Source: an uncultured bacterium (GTDB lineage Bacteria > Cyanobacteriota > Vampirovibrionia > Gastranaerophilales > Gastranaerophilaceae). Taken from it: a stretch of DNA of 64,000 bases. The stretch covers positions 1 through 64,000 of the forward strand of contig CANENE010000003.1 of NCBI GenBank assembly GCA_947428835.1, given 5' to 3'. A program made the translations under genes and the position numbers. The notes under the pieces were generated by a model. That model did no database searches and had not been told where the DNA came from. It saw only the letters and a program-made list of their open reading frames with translations. Positions 17,555-27,276 of the stretch are shown in pieces (position 1 is the first letter of the stretch; the number at the start of each line of letters is the position of its first letter).

Positions 17555-18652
17555 TTATTTGTTTGTAAGTATTCTTTTTACAATATTATTTGCTGCGATA
17601 TATCCTGTTGACCAGCAGTTTTGCAGATTATATCCTCCGGTAAAGCCGTCTATATTTAGTATTTCGCCTACAAAGTAGGTGTTGTTATTGATTTTTGAGC
17701 AGCAATGATTATTGATTTCATTTAAATCAACTCCTCCTGCGCGCACTATTTCACCTTTTTTTGATGTAGATAAAATATTTAAATTGAGTTTAGAATATTC
17801 TTTAAGCTTTTCTTTGGATATTTCTGCAGCTTTTGATGTATAATCATCAATTATATAATGTGCAAGGGCTTTTGGTATTAAATTTGAAATGATTGTACCT
17901 ATTGATTTTTTAGGATTTAATTTGATGAGATTAAACAGCTCTTCTTCATCAAAGAGCTTGATTTCTATTTTATATGGCATTTTTTGATAAGCGTTTATGG
18001 ATGAAATTTTAAAGGCTAATGGCCCTGAGATACCGTCTTTTGTGAAAACAAAATCCCCATCTTTTGCTTTAATGCTCACTCCTTGAAGATTTGTTTGTTC
18101 TTTAATTTTTAATTCAACCAGCGACTTTCTAAAAGGAACTAAGGTGTGTTTGGAGCTTTTTATAAGATTTTCGCTGTTTTTGCTTCCTGCTGCAATTACA
18201 ATAAAATTATAATTCTTTAAATCACTAAAATTGGAAATTTCTTTTTTTATTATTTTGTAGTTATTAAAAGTTTTTAAGTATGTAAGAAATTTCTCTCTAA
18301 CATCTTTTGAACTTTGCGAAACGGGAAATACCCTATTATTTTCTTCAATAACGGTTGGAATTGAAATTCTATCCAAAAACTCAATGGTATCAAAGTTGAA
18401 ATATCTTGAATATATTGATTTTAAAAATTGCTTACCTCTGGGATAATTTTCAACAAATTCATCAATATCATAGGCAGCATTTGTTATATTGCATCTTCCG
18501 TTTCCTGTTGGAAGCATGGTTTTTAGAGGAAAATCTTTTTCATATATGTCTATAAAAAATTTGTTAAAATTTTTCTGCTTTAGTTTTTCCAGTATGTGAA
18601 TAGCGCAATATATACCACTTGGACCTAAACCTACAATTGCAATTTTTATCAT
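17555..18652 (-). CDS. HI0933-family FAD-dependent oxidoreductase (BaiN/YhiN-like)
   Basis: 365 aa. The N-terminal dinucleotide motif VGLGPSGIYCA, the family signature PTGNGRCNITN near residue 48, KDGISGPLAF near 210, and the C-terminal GEILNIDGFTGGYNLQ motif with a final Trp-Ser-Thr-Gly define the HI0933/YhiN family. It is a cytosolic flavoprotein; one member (BaiN) acts on bile-acid intermediates, but most have no known substrate, so I assign none. Its ATG overlaps the folK stop (ATGA). Convergent with the MerR gene. Confidence 0.85.
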   Translation of the reverse strand: MIKIAIVGLGPSGIYCAIHILEKLKQKNFNKFFIDIYEKDFPLKTMLPTGNGRCNITNAAYDIDEFVENYPRGKQFLKSIYSRYFNFDTIEFLDRISIPTVIEENNRVFPVSQSSKDVREKFLTYLKTFNNYKIIKKEISNFSDLKNYNFIVIAAGSKNSENLIKSSKHTLVPFRKSLVELKIKEQTNLQGVSIKAKDGDFVFTKDGISGPLAFKISSINAYQKMPYKIEIKLFDEEELFNLIKLNPKKSIGTIISNLIPKALAHYIIDDYTSKAAEISKEKLKEYSKLNLNILSTSKKGEIVRAGGVDLNEINNHCCSKINNNTYFVGEILNIDGFTGGYNLQNCWSTGYIAANNIVKRILTNK

Positions 18653-19158
18653 TGCTGCGTAACCGTGCCATATAAAAAAACATCTTCCGGATTTGCAAGT
18701 TCATCGTATAATTCGCTAATTGTTTTTTTGAAAACAGGATGAACAAGGTCTGATTTAACTTCCAGCATCGGAACAAGTACAAATGCTCTTTTGTGCATAT
18801 AAGGGTGCGGAATAATAAGGACCTCGCCATCTGCCATTATTTCGTTATCGTACATTAAAATATCTATATCAATAGCCCTTTTTTGATAGCGTTCTTTTTC
18901 ATCTCTTATTCTTCCAAGTTTAAGTTCAATTGTTTGACAAAGCCTTAAAAGTTGATTTGGTTTTAAGGACGTATCCAATGCTAAGCAGGCATTTACGAAC
19001 CAAGGCTGATTTTTGTTTCCCCAGGGTTCGGTTTCGTAAAAAGAAGAAGTTTTTATGATTTTAATATCATCCCTCATGGAAAGACTGCTTACTGCTTGTT
19101 GTATATTTGTTACTCTGTCGCCTAAGTTTGAACCCAGTGACAAAAAAACTCTTGCCAT
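18649..19158 (-). CDS. folK: 2-amino-4-hydroxy-6-hydroxymethyldihydropteridine pyrophosphokinase
   Basis: 169 aa, typical HPPK length. It begins VFLSLGSNLGDR and contains SSFYETEPWG, PWFVNACLALDT, the ATP-binding RWQKRAIDIDILMY-like block (here YQKRAIDIDILMYD) and IPHPYMHKRAFVLVPM. It transfers pyrophosphate from ATP to the pterin in folate synthesis. GGGAG lies 6 nt upstream of the ATG. It is the only folate gene here, coupled to the HI0933-family flavoprotein by a 4-nt overlap. Confidence 0.95.
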   Translation of the reverse strand: MARVFLSLGSNLGDRVTNIQQAVSSLSMRDDIKIIKTSSFYETEPWGNKNQPWFVNACLALDTSLKPNQLLRLCQTIELKLGRIRDEKERYQKRAIDIDILMYDNEIMADGEVLIIPHPYMHKRAFVLVPMLEVKSDLVHPVFKKTISELYDELANPEDVFLYGTVTQQ

Positions 19159-19237
19159 ATTTTCTCCCTTGTTATATTTAACATTTTATTATTCTTTTGT
19201 TATAATATCAATAAATATTTAAATATTAAGGAGTTTT

Positions 19238-21121
19238 ATGAATAAAAATCAATCAACAGGTATAGTAATAATTGTTGCAATTATTCTTATAGCTTTGCTT
19301 TCAGTTGCTTTTGAAGGACCCAATACTTCAACCAGCGAAATTTCTTACAGCCAGTTTTTAAACAAAGTTCAAATGGGTTCAATTGAAAGTGTCACAATGT
19401 CAAGCGATTCATTGACAGCGCTTCCTAAAGAAAGCATAGTCAAGGAAGATACAAATAAAAATATTAATCTTCCTTTAAATGTTGGTAAAACTCAGCCAAA
19501 ACCAAAGATTCAATATATAGTCAGGATTCCGGGAAACGATATTACTCTTATAAATCTTTTAAAAGATAATAATGTTGAAATTAATGTTGCAAAGCCACAG
19601 GAAGGTTCCTGGATGAGTATGCTGGGTTCTGTAATCTTACCTATTGTTTTTATAGGAATAATGATTATTCTTATACTAAAAGGCATTCAGCAGACGGGTT
19701 CATCTGCCTTGAATTTTGGTAAATCTAAGGCAAAATTGCTGCAAGATGATAAAATAAAAATTACATTTAAAGATGTTGCAGGTATTGATGAAGAAAGGCA
19801 AGAGCTTGAGGAAATTGTTGATTTTCTAAAAAATAGCGAAAAATATACCGCATTGGGTGCTAAAATTCCAAAAGGAGTTTTGTTAGTTGGAGCACCTGGT
19901 ACCGGTAAAACATTAATGGCAAAGGCAGTTGCAGGAGAAGCAGGAGTTCCTTTCTTTTCTATTTCCGGTTCTGATTTTGTTGAAATGTTTGTAGGCGTTG
20001 GCGCAAGTCGTGTTCGGGATCTTTTTGAACAAGCTAAAAAACACCAACCCTGTATGATTTTTATAGATGAAATTGATGCAGTCGGTCGTCAGCGTGGTGC
20101 CGGAATGGGCGGCGGCCACGATGAAAGGGAGCAGACGTTAAACCAACTGTTGGTTGAAATGGATGGATTTGATGAAAATACAAATATAATTGTAATTGCA
20201 GCAACAAACAGGCCTGATATTTTAGATAGTGCCCTTCTCCGTCCCGGAAGGTTTGACAGGCAAATATACGTAAATGAGCCTGATGTAAAAGGAAGAGAAG
20301 AAATTTTAAATGTTCATGCTAAAAATAAAAAACTTGCTGCTGATGTTGATTTAAAACTTCTTGCAAAAAGGGTTCCGGGGTTTACGGGTGCCGATTTAAG
20401 AAATCTGTTAAATGAAGCTGCCCTTTTGGCTGCAAGAAACGATAGACAAGCTGTTACTATGGAAGATATAGATAAATCTATAGACAGAGTAATTGCAGGT
20501 ATCGAAAAGAAAAGCACGGTTTTAACTCAGGAAGATAAAGAAAGAACAAGTTACCATGAGGCAGGTCATGCAGTCATTTTAAAACTTTTAGAAGATTGCG
20601 AGGAAGTTCAAAAGATATCAATTATCCCAAGAGGAAGGGCCTTAGGGCTTACCTGGTATACTCCAAAAGATGATAGCAAGCATCAGACAAAAAGAAAGCT
20701 TCTTGCGCACATCACAAATCTGCTTGGTGGACGTGTAGCAGAAGAAATTGTATATGGGGATAACATTTCTACAGGTGCTTCTAATGATATGCAAAGGGCA
20801 ACAAAGCTTGCAAAAAATATGGTTTCTCAATGGGGAATGTCTGATAAAATGGGCAACATGACTTATGGCGAACCCCAAGAACATGTCTTTATGGGAAGAG
20901 ATTTTGGTCAGTCTAAAGATTATTCTGAGCAGGTTGCGTATGAAATTGATATGGAAGTTAAAAAAATCATCGATGAAAAATACGCTCTTGCAAAACAGAT
21001 ATTGACTGAAAACAGAGACATTTTAAACGAGCTTGCAATGTCATTATTGGAAAATGAATCAATCAATGCTCAGGAATTTGATGAACTTGTTGAAAAAGTT
21101 AAGCAAAGAAGACAAGCGTAA
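19238..21121 (+). CDS. ftsH: ATP-dependent zinc metalloprotease FtsH
   Basis: 627 aa, full length. Two membrane segments (about 8-25 and 130-149) flank an extracytoplasmic domain. The AAA+ module has Walker A GAPGTGKT (218-225), Walker B FIDEID (275-280) and the second region of homology near 325-345. The protease domain has HEAGH at 440-444. It degrades membrane and misfolded proteins at the inner membrane. Shine-Dalgarno AAGGAG lies 7 nt before the ATG. It is divergent from folK and followed by a hairpin terminator, so it is probably monocistronic. Confidence 0.97.
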   Translation: MNKNQSTGIVIIVAIILIALLSVAFEGPNTSTSEISYSQFLNKVQMGSIESVTMSSDSLTALPKESIVKEDTNKNINLPLNVGKTQPKPKIQYIVRIPGNDITLINLLKDNNVEINVAKPQEGSWMSMLGSVILPIVFIGIMIILILKGIQQTGSSALNFGKSKAKLLQDDKIKITFKDVAGIDEERQELEEIVDFLKNSEKYTALGAKIPKGVLLVGAPGTGKTLMAKAVAGEAGVPFFSISGSDFVEMFVGVGASRVRDLFEQAKKHQPCMIFIDEIDAVGRQRGAGMGGGHDEREQTLNQLLVEMDGFDENTNIIVIAATNRPDILDSALLRPGRFDRQIYVNEPDVKGREEILNVHAKNKKLAADVDLKLLAKRVPGFTGADLRNLLNEAALLAARNDRQAVTMEDIDKSIDRVIAGIEKKSTVLTQEDKERTSYHEAGHAVILKLLEDCEEVQKISIIPRGRALGLTWYTPKDDSKHQTKRKLLAHITNLLGGRVAEEIVYGDNISTGASNDMQRATKLAKNMVSQWGMSDKMGNMTYGEPQEHVFMGRDFGQSKDYSEQVAYEIDMEVKKIIDEKYALAKQILTENRDILNELAMSLLENESINAQEFDELVEKVKQRRQA

Positions 21122-21144
21122 ATTATTAGCTTGTCGAATTATTT

Positions 21145-21178
21145 AAAAAAAAGAGTCATTTTAAATGGCTCTTTTTTG
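21145..21178 (+). terminator. ftsH terminator
   Basis: AAAAAAGAG (21147-21155) pairs with CTCTTTTTT (21169-21177), and the stem extends inward through TCATT/AATGG. It is symmetric enough to act for the convergent gene at 21200 too. Confidence 0.75.
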
Positions 21179-21199
21179 TATGCAATGTAAAATTTTAAA

Positions 21200-23197
21200 T
21201 TATTCTGCATCATCAGCCGGAGGATCAAGTTTTTGAGCTGGCGCTGTTGTTTGAATTGCTTTTGGATTCACTTCTTCGTTATTATTTTCAATTTTTGGCA
21301 TTATATTTGGCTTTTGTTGTTCTGTGCTTGTGCTTTGTTCGGCTGCAGTTTGCACATCAAAATTTGTTATGGATGAATTTTGCAAGCCTTCATTATTACC
21401 TTTTGTCCTAATTATAAATTTATAAGTTGGGCTTGTTTCTGTAGTTTCATCGAGGTTAACAGTTTTATTGTGAAAAGAAACAATAACATCGTTATAGGAA
21501 TTGACGCTAAACATGTTTGGCAGCATTAGTCCGGTTACTTCTCCTTGAATAGTGTCAATTTTATAGTCTTCAAATCCTTGAGAATATCTTGAAAGAATAA
21601 TATAATTTTTGTTTGTGTTATCTTTTTCTAAAAGAATATTGTAGTTATTGCGCTCATCAATATTTATGACTTCAATACCCGGAAAAAGAGAAGTTACATC
21701 ACTAAATGATACTGTCTGTATATTAAATGTTTTTCCATTAAAAATAACTTTATAAATTGCTAGTCTGTTTCTGTTTAATATGTATAAATCTTTTCCAACA
21801 AGGAAAGTTTCTGAAAATCTTTGGATATTAAGCTGTTGAAAAGGAGAATATGTATTTGTATAAATTATTATATTGTTGTTTTCATTGCTTTTTGAAAATA
21901 GATAGTAACTTGTCAAGACTGGTTTTGACTTATTATATTTTTCAAAACTGCCTGTTGTCATATTATAGATATATTCAAGCTGCATTTCACTATCTTGGCT
22001 CATACTGTTTCTAAGGTCCTTGAAAATGTCATTAAACATAGAACTTTCAATATTTTTGCCGGATTCCTCATTATGTATTTGATAGGGATAATCGTTTATG
22101 AAATTTTGTTCATTATAGGCTTTTTGTTTGTCCAACAGACTTATTATAACAGGGGTTAGGGCTGATTGCTTTTTGGTGTTTATATAATAAATATAGGCCT
22201 GTTTGAAATTAGGAGCCATTTCTTGTGTTGTTGTTGCATAAATTGCAGGATTGAATATAAAGATTCTAAAGTCTTTGTATAGTGTATGGTTGGCGGAATC
22301 TTTAATATATTCGTTGTTTGTTGTGTTATAAGTTTTTTCAAAATCATATATTTTATCTGCAAGTTTTTTTGGCTTAATTTCTATTTCATAACCGTATGAT
22401 GAAGGATGGTTATATTTTTTGTTTAAAGCCAAATATTGTTTGAATTCACTTGATAAATATGGCGAATATGTCTTTTTGATATAAGAATAATCCGGATACA
22501 AGTATACGTTAGCTGATTTACTGTATGCTTTTATTCCAATATTAGAATATAATTTATTTAATTTGTTTGTGCATTTTTGCGCCTTAAAAGATGAGCTGAT
22601 ATTTTTACACTCATTAATTTCGTTTGTGGTAAGATTTTGACTTATGTTTGGTAATTTATTTATTTCATTTAAGTAATTGGCAAAAACCTGTTCTTTGATA
22701 TCCATTGTATCTTTTGAATATTTCATATACATTAGAAGAAACTTTTCAATATCATAGAAATTGGTCCTAATTCCTTCAAAGCTGCTTGGCTCTACAAGCA
22801 TGGGTATTTTCATAGGGTTTTTGAGCATACTTTTAAAATTTAGAGCATCTTTAGTTGCGCTTTGGCTTGATAATATAATATAAAACCCTACAACAAGAAC
22901 CATAACTATGAAAATCATATAAGCAATAAAGTTAAACATGGTATTATTAAAAATGCTTGCTTTTTCAATAGAAAAATATTCATTTTGCCTGTTTTGAGAA
23001 ACACCATCAGTTTTATTCGTATTTTCGTTGTTTTGCTGTGCCTTGTCTTCTAAGAATGATTCATAATCAGAAGTTTTATTCATTACTTCTTTAACTTTTT
23101 CGACTTCGGGCTCTTTTTTAATTTTATATCCGCATCTGGAACAAAAAATATCAAATTCATTGAGTTCATAATTACATATAGGACATTTGCTGCTCAT
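21200..23197 (-). CDS. Zinc-ribbon single-pass membrane protein of unknown function
   Basis: 665 aa. It begins with a zinc-ribbon (C5-x2-C8 ... C19-x2-C22), a charged linker, and one membrane segment at about residues 88-109. The remaining 550 residues are presumably outside the membrane, rich in Asn, Tyr and Ser, with many beta-like stretches and a low-complexity Glu/Gln/Pro-rich C-terminal tail. No enzyme motif is recognised. Zinc-ribbon-plus-TM proteins of this layout are often sensors or envelope anchors. AGGAA precedes the ATG at a normal distance. It appears monocistronic. Confidence 0.75.
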   Translation of the reverse strand: MSSKCPICNYELNEFDIFCSRCGYKIKKEPEVEKVKEVMNKTSDYESFLEDKAQQNNENTNKTDGVSQNRQNEYFSIEKASIFNNTMFNFIAYMIFIVMVLVVGFYIILSSQSATKDALNFKSMLKNPMKIPMLVEPSSFEGIRTNFYDIEKFLLMYMKYSKDTMDIKEQVFANYLNEINKLPNISQNLTTNEINECKNISSSFKAQKCTNKLNKLYSNIGIKAYSKSANVYLYPDYSYIKKTYSPYLSSEFKQYLALNKKYNHPSSYGYEIEIKPKKLADKIYDFEKTYNTTNNEYIKDSANHTLYKDFRIFIFNPAIYATTTQEMAPNFKQAYIYYINTKKQSALTPVIISLLDKQKAYNEQNFINDYPYQIHNEESGKNIESSMFNDIFKDLRNSMSQDSEMQLEYIYNMTTGSFEKYNKSKPVLTSYYLFSKSNENNNIIIYTNTYSPFQQLNIQRFSETFLVGKDLYILNRNRLAIYKVIFNGKTFNIQTVSFSDVTSLFPGIEVINIDERNNYNILLEKDNTNKNYIILSRYSQGFEDYKIDTIQGEVTGLMLPNMFSVNSYNDVIVSFHNKTVNLDETTETSPTYKFIIRTKGNNEGLQNSSITNFDVQTAAEQSTSTEQQKPNIMPKIENNNEEVNPKAIQTTAPAQKLDPPADDAE

Positions 23198-23269
23198 AAT
23201 ATATTCCTTTATTTTTTATGTTTATTTTATAACACAAACAAAGCAAAAAATATAAGAAAACAAGCTTAT

Positions 23270-23686
23270 TTAGTTTATGGTTATTTGCGAATTTGCACCT
23301 TGTAATATGGTCTTAACTCTTTTATAGCAAGTATGAACACAGGATTGAAAGGTGATTGCCTCCAGGTTTTCGGTTTTGTTTTTGGTTATGTTGTCGTAAT
23401 CGCCATTTAAAGCTTCATATTCAGCAGGTTTATAGTTATTAATGCATGCACTAAAAGGATGCGAATGGTTAGACTGTATAGTGCTTACTGTAAAGTCTTT
23501 TCTGCCCGGAAGTCTCAGTTTAATATTATAAAAGTAATATCCGTCAACTACTTTGATGCTGTCTGTATCAAGAAAAACAGTAGCACCATTTGGACTTTTG
23601 TGTTGTTCCCAATTTATTGCAAAACAAGGAGCTACACTTAAACAAAACAAAAAGATTATTATTGTTAATTTTAATTTAGCCGCCAT
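23270..23686 (-). CDS. Small secreted protein of unknown function
   Basis: 138 aa. A signal peptide (MAAKLKLTIIIFLFCLSVAPCFA, in part) ends at about residue 23, followed by a compact domain with INWEQHKSPNGATVFLDTDSI and paired cysteines (CINN, CVHTCYK). The pattern resembles small periplasmic surface-entry proteins where a lysine or glycine-rich beta domain is secreted, but I can name no family. ATG 23686 is preceded by AGGAAAT; an upstream TTG is less likely. Monocistronic and divergent from the rmuC gene. Confidence 0.65.
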   Translation of the reverse strand: MAAKLKLTIIIFLFCLSVAPCFAINWEQHKSPNGATVFLDTDSIKVVDGYYFYNIKLRLPGRKDFTVSTIQSNHSHPFSACINNYKPAEYEALNGDYDNITKNKTENLEAITFQSCVHTCYKRVKTILQGANSQITIN

Positions 23687-23795
23687 CCCATTTCCTTTCA
23701 AGTTGTCTTAGTTAATTTTAATCCCTTTTGAACAAAATTGCAAAAAGAATTTAAAAAAGTTATAATTTTGTTAAATTTTATAAAAGGCTAAATTA

Positions 23796-24800
23796 ATGGA
23801 AAATTATATTATAATAGCGATTAGTGCATTGTTTTCATTTCTTCTTGGAATGTTTTTCATTTTTGTGGTTTTAAAAATATCTTCAAGCAATTCGAATAAA
23901 AAGTATTTTATAAAAGAAATTGATGATTTCAAAAATTCTCTTGAAGAATTTAAAAAGCAAACTCAGATAAATTCTTTTGAAACAAAGAATGCTATTGCAG
24001 TCGCAAGTAAATTGACAAGTATTTTAACAACCAATCAAAATTTAAAAGGTCAATTTGGACAGGATTGTCTTGAGTATGTTTTGAAGGCTTGTTTTAATGG
24101 AGAAAACATTGACTACATAAAACAGCCGACCTTTTCAAATGCTGCCGGTGATAAAATCCGCCCTGATTATCTTGTTTGTCTTCCAAATAATAAAGCAATT
24201 TTAATTGATTGCAAGCTGAATTTGGAAAAATATATGGAATTTAAAGACAATTTTGAAACGGAATTAAAAAACTTAAAAAAGGCTGAATTTATAAAAGATT
24301 TAAATAACACTGTAAATAATTTAGCAAATAAGCGATATGAAACTGCTCTTGAAATTGAAACAGTGGATTTTATATTGATGTATATTCCAATAGAGCCTGT
24401 GATTACTCTTATTTATACTGATAGCGATTTTTTATCTGTCGTTAAAAATGCAACAGAAAAAAATATAGTACTCGTCGGAAATTCTTCTGTTTTGACGGTT
24501 ATTCGCCTGGTTAAATTGTTGTGGGCAAAAGAAATCCAAGATAAAAATATAGAAAATATTGTTGAAACCGCATCAAGGCTTTATGAAAGTATTGCAAGAC
24601 ATTCTAATGAACTTTTTGAAATGAAAGAGAATCTAAACAATTTGGCTGTAAAATTTAATAAAGAATATGAAAAAATGGCAGTAAATTCAAACTTTTTTAA
24701 GACTGCTCAAAAACTCCACAGTTATGGAATTGATTTAAAAACAAAAAAATATGGGAAAAAATTGAGCGAAATTGAAATCAATAGTGAGTTTTTAAGTTAA
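23796..24800 (+). CDS. rmuC: RmuC-family DNA recombination protein
   Basis: 334 aa. An N-terminal membrane anchor (about 5-28), a coiled-coil region, then the RmuC nuclease-like domain: LKGQFGQDCLEYVL (about 84-97), IRPDYLVCLPNNKAILIDCK (about 125-144, with the restriction-endonuclease-like D...DxK), and FILMYIPIEPV near 196. RmuC limits inversions and processes DNA structures. It is somewhat shorter than E. coli RmuC (475 aa), mainly through a shorter coiled coil. A purine-rich AAAGG site lies 8 nt before the ATG. Confidence 0.85.
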   Translation: MENYIIIAISALFSFLLGMFFIFVVLKISSSNSNKKYFIKEIDDFKNSLEEFKKQTQINSFETKNAIAVASKLTSILTTNQNLKGQFGQDCLEYVLKACFNGENIDYIKQPTFSNAAGDKIRPDYLVCLPNNKAILIDCKLNLEKYMEFKDNFETELKNLKKAEFIKDLNNTVNNLANKRYETALEIETVDFILMYIPIEPVITLIYTDSDFLSVVKNATEKNIVLVGNSSVLTVIRLVKLLWAKEIQDKNIENIVETASRLYESIARHSNELFEMKENLNNLAVKFNKEYEKMAVNSNFFKTAQKLHSYGIDLKTKKYGKKLSEIEINSEFLS

Positions 24801-24873
24801 AGTAACTATAAATTTCTAGACACCAAGATAGAATTATTTTATAATTGTCTTTGGAATAGAAAAAGGGGAAGTT

Positions 24874-25167
24874 ATGATGTTTAAAAAATTTATTTTAATG
24901 TTAGTTTTATGTGCAATGTGTTTTGCTTGCGCTCCTTCATTTGCTCAAAGTACTCATGGAACAGATAGAGGTGTTAGCGGGCGAAGTGTTGGTGCTGCTG
25001 CGTGTTCTTTGCTTATTTGGCCCGGCATCGGACAAGCAATCAATAAACAAACAACAGAAAAAAATGTTACCCATGCAGTTTTAGGGTTAACCGGTGTATT
25101 TAGGCTTTGGTCTTTCTATGATGCATTAATTGATAGAAATGGCGGCGTTTGGCATAACAGAATATAA
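24874..25167 (+). CDS. Small exported or membrane protein of unknown function
   Basis: 97 aa. A signal peptide (FILMLVLCAMCFACAPSFAQ) is followed by a Gly-rich segment (GRSVGAAACSLLIWPGIGQ) and a second hydrophobic stretch (THAVLGLTGVFRLWSFYDAL) ending near IDRNGG. A hydrophobic, glycine-containing helix pair of this kind suggests membrane association. AGGGGAA lies 3-6 nt upstream of two tandem ATGs (24874 and 24877). The YbaK gene follows after 12 nt. No family recognised. Confidence 0.65.
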   Translation: MMFKKFILMLVLCAMCFACAPSFAQSTHGTDRGVSGRSVGAAACSLLIWPGIGQAINKQTTEKNVTHAVLGLTGVFRLWSFYDALIDRNGGVWHNRI

Positions 25168-25179
25168 TTTTATTTCATA

Positions 25180-25653
25180 ATGTCAATTGAAAAAGTAAAA
25201 GATTATTTCAAAAAATTTCATATAGAAGATAGAATTTTAGAATTTGACGTTTCAAGTGCTACAGTTGAGCTTGCCGCAAGTGCTTTAGGATGTAGACCGC
25301 AAAGAATAGCTAAATCTCTTTCTTTTAAAACGGCTGATGGCGCAATTCTTGTAGTTGTAGCAGGGGACGTTAGAATTGATAATAAAAAATTTAAGGAAAC
25401 TTTTCTAACTAAAGCAAAAATGTTATCAGCTGATGAAGTAGAAATCTTGGTTGGGTACAAAGTTGGAGGAGTCTGCCCTTTTGCAGTAAATGAAGGCGTG
25501 AAAATTTATCTTGATATGTCGCTTAAGAGATTTGATACCGTATTTCCTGCCTGCGGCAGTTCTAATAGTGCAATAGAACTTTCTATAGAAGAACTTGAAA
25601 AGTACTCGGATTTTACCAAATGGGTTGATGTCTGCCGTCAAATTGTATCTTAA
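25180..25653 (+). CDS. YbaK/EbsC-family aminoacyl-tRNA deacylase
   Basis: 157 aa. The YbaK/ProX fold is indicated by CRPQRIAKSLSFK near residue 38 (with the catalytic-type Lys), VVVAGDVRIDNKKF, and GYKVGGVCPFAVNEGVKIYLD near 91-111. Members hydrolyse mischarged Cys-, Ala- or Ser-tRNAs in trans; which substrate this one uses cannot be told. TATAAT (25163-25168) lies 11 nt before the ATG, leaving a leader of only a few nucleotides, and no ribosome site is visible. Confidence 0.87.
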   Translation: MSIEKVKDYFKKFHIEDRILEFDVSSATVELAASALGCRPQRIAKSLSFKTADGAILVVVAGDVRIDNKKFKETFLTKAKMLSADEVEILVGYKVGGVCPFAVNEGVKIYLDMSLKRFDTVFPACGSSNSAIELSIEELEKYSDFTKWVDVCRQIVS

Positions 25654-25660
25654 AATATAA

Positions 25661-25757
25661 AATTTTTGTAAATAATTATTAAGAATTTAATTTTTGTAGG
25701 AAATTTTTTAATTTACGCAACTTTAAAAATATGATTTAGGCATACAATTTTTGTATG
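25661..25757. repeat. Three exact copies of AATTTTTGTA and an inverted repeat before the 25755 gene
   Basis: AATTTTTGTA occurs at 25661-25670, 25689-25698 and 25746-25755. The last is inside a 17-bp inverted repeat CATACAATTTTTGTATG (25741-25757) that covers the -10 TACAAT and the start codon. The spacing (28 and 57 nt) and position suggest regulator binding sites, though the region is very AT-rich. Confidence 0.4.
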
Positions 25758-26447
25758 CTTTTATTTTATCTTTTAACATTTGTTTACATTCTTATTAAAG
25801 TATGCGGACAAAATGTTGAAATAAATGAATATATCTCCATTAAAAATTTCGACACAGAAAAGAAAGCATACAATTACTTTAAAAAAATCGGCAAAGAAGT
25901 TATAACTTCTCTTGAAGAAGACGATGATTTAACTGCTTTTGAAACTTTAGGGTACGATGTTGATTCGGATTTTGAAACTAATGAAATTACAATAAACGGT
26001 GATTATAAATCATATTTTGAAGCAACTTTTGGCAAAAAACGTGATGAATTATATTTTTCATATTCAGATGCCGGCATTAATGAAGAAAGATTGTTTAAAA
26101 ATGTAAAAAGAATTACGGGTGATCTTAACCTTTCTTTTTCTAAAATCTTTGAATTGGATAAAGACCTTGAAGTAGAAGGTACCATTGTTGGAGTACGCTC
26201 GGCTGATGTATCTAAGTTGTTTAAAAATTTTATATCATACAAAGAAATTGCAGGAATTTATAATTTACTGGTGCATGTGGTAGAAAAACTTTGCTTAGAT
26301 CATAATTTTACGCCTTTATTAAGAATGCGGGATGGTGAAAATTTTATTCGCTTAGAAGGAAAAAACAAAGAATTTTTAGATAATATTTCAAAAAGAAAAG
26401 ATGAAATTTTAACTTTTGATGAGCTTAAGAAAAAATACAGAATATGA
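25755..26447 (+). CDS. Hypothetical protein
   Basis: 230 aa. The first 17 residues are hydrophobic (MLLFYLLTFVYILIKVCG) and could be a signal or anchor; the rest is soluble-looking, acidic and Phe/Lys-rich, with no motif I recognise. A -10 TACAAT ends 6 nt before the ATG, so the message may be leaderless. Alternatively translation could begin further in, but there is no internal ATG near the N-terminus. It is followed by another hypothetical gene after 73 nt. Function unknown. Confidence 0.6.
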   Translation: MLLFYLLTFVYILIKVCGQNVEINEYISIKNFDTEKKAYNYFKKIGKEVITSLEEDDDLTAFETLGYDVDSDFETNEITINGDYKSYFEATFGKKRDELYFSYSDAGINEERLFKNVKRITGDLNLSFSKIFELDKDLEVEGTIVGVRSADVSKLFKNFISYKEIAGIYNLLVHVVEKLCLDHNFTPLLRMRDGENFIRLEGKNKEFLDNISKRKDEILTFDELKKKYRI

Positions 26448-26520
26448 AGGGATTCAACAATTAATAATGCTTTTTATAAAAAAGAACTCATTCCGTATGG
26501 GATGAAAGAATATAATTCGA

Positions 26521-27276
26521 ATGGTTATGCCGGTTGCTTTTTTGTTTGATGTAGCCGATAAAAGAAATGCCGCGGCGATTAAGGAATTTGCGGCTATCAA
26601 GAAGAAAAAAGATAATAAGGATGCAAACCTACCTTTAACCGAAGCTGACAGATTTGCAATAGCCTGCCAAAAAAACAGTGTCAGATGCGAAAACATAAAT
26701 ACAACAAAAGCCTTTCACGCTTCTGATTTAGTGCGCCCTGGATACGGCAGCAAAGCGGATTTGATTGTAAATTGCGGTTTAAGAAACAATGCATATAAAA
26801 TCAGACGATATATTTTAGACAATGATATCTATGATATTTCTGATTCAACTATGACAGATATTCTATTAAGAGCAAGGCACGAAAATCCGGCTCTTATAAA
26901 AATTGCAGATTTAAAAAAGCGATTAGGCAAAGAATTATCTAAAAATGCTCTTACAGAGGCAATTTTTGCAGAGAAATTGAATATTATAACAGAAAATGCA
27001 TGTCGCCTTACAAATTCTGCCGATTATCTTATTGACCTATCCGATAAGAAAAATCTCGAGTTTTTAACAACTATAAATAATGAAGCTTTTCAGATTTGGC
27101 TTAGCGACAAGTTAGAATTAATTAAAACTTACAAAGAAAATAATGAAAATGCTCTTGAAGAATTTAAGACACGAAAAGTTCCAACTAAAACAGAAGAAAC
27201 AATAGAAATTCGAAGTGAGTTTGCAAAAATCCAGGAAAAAATAAAACATAAATGGACACATAATGTCAATTTTTGA
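26521..27276 (+). CDS. Hypothetical protein
   Basis: 251 aa, Lys/Asn/Glu-rich and soluble. It starts MVMPVAFLFDVADKRNAAAI. Blocks such as HASDLVRPGYGSKADLIVN and NSADYLIDLSDKKNLEF look folded but match no family I know. TATAAT (26511-26516) ends 4 nt before ATG 26521 and 10 nt before a second in-frame ATG at 26527. The 3' end overlaps the small ORF at 27263, suggesting an operon with translational coupling. Confidence 0.6.
   Translation: MVMPVAFLFDVADKRNAAAIKEFAAIKKKKDNKDANLPLTEADRFAIACQKNSVRCENINTTKAFHASDLVRPGYGSKADLIVNCGLRNNAYKIRRYILDNDIYDISDSTMTDILLRARHENPALIKIADLKKRLGKELSKNALTEAIFAEKLNIITENACRLTNSADYLIDLSDKKNLEFLTTINNEAFQIWLSDKLELIKTYKENNENALEEFKTRKVPTKTEETIEIRSEFAKIQEKIKHKWTHNVNF

Noticed and set aside
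25755-26447. Toxin-antitoxin pair with 26521-27276
   Set aside because: Both proteins are too large and there is no typical toxin or antitoxin motif.
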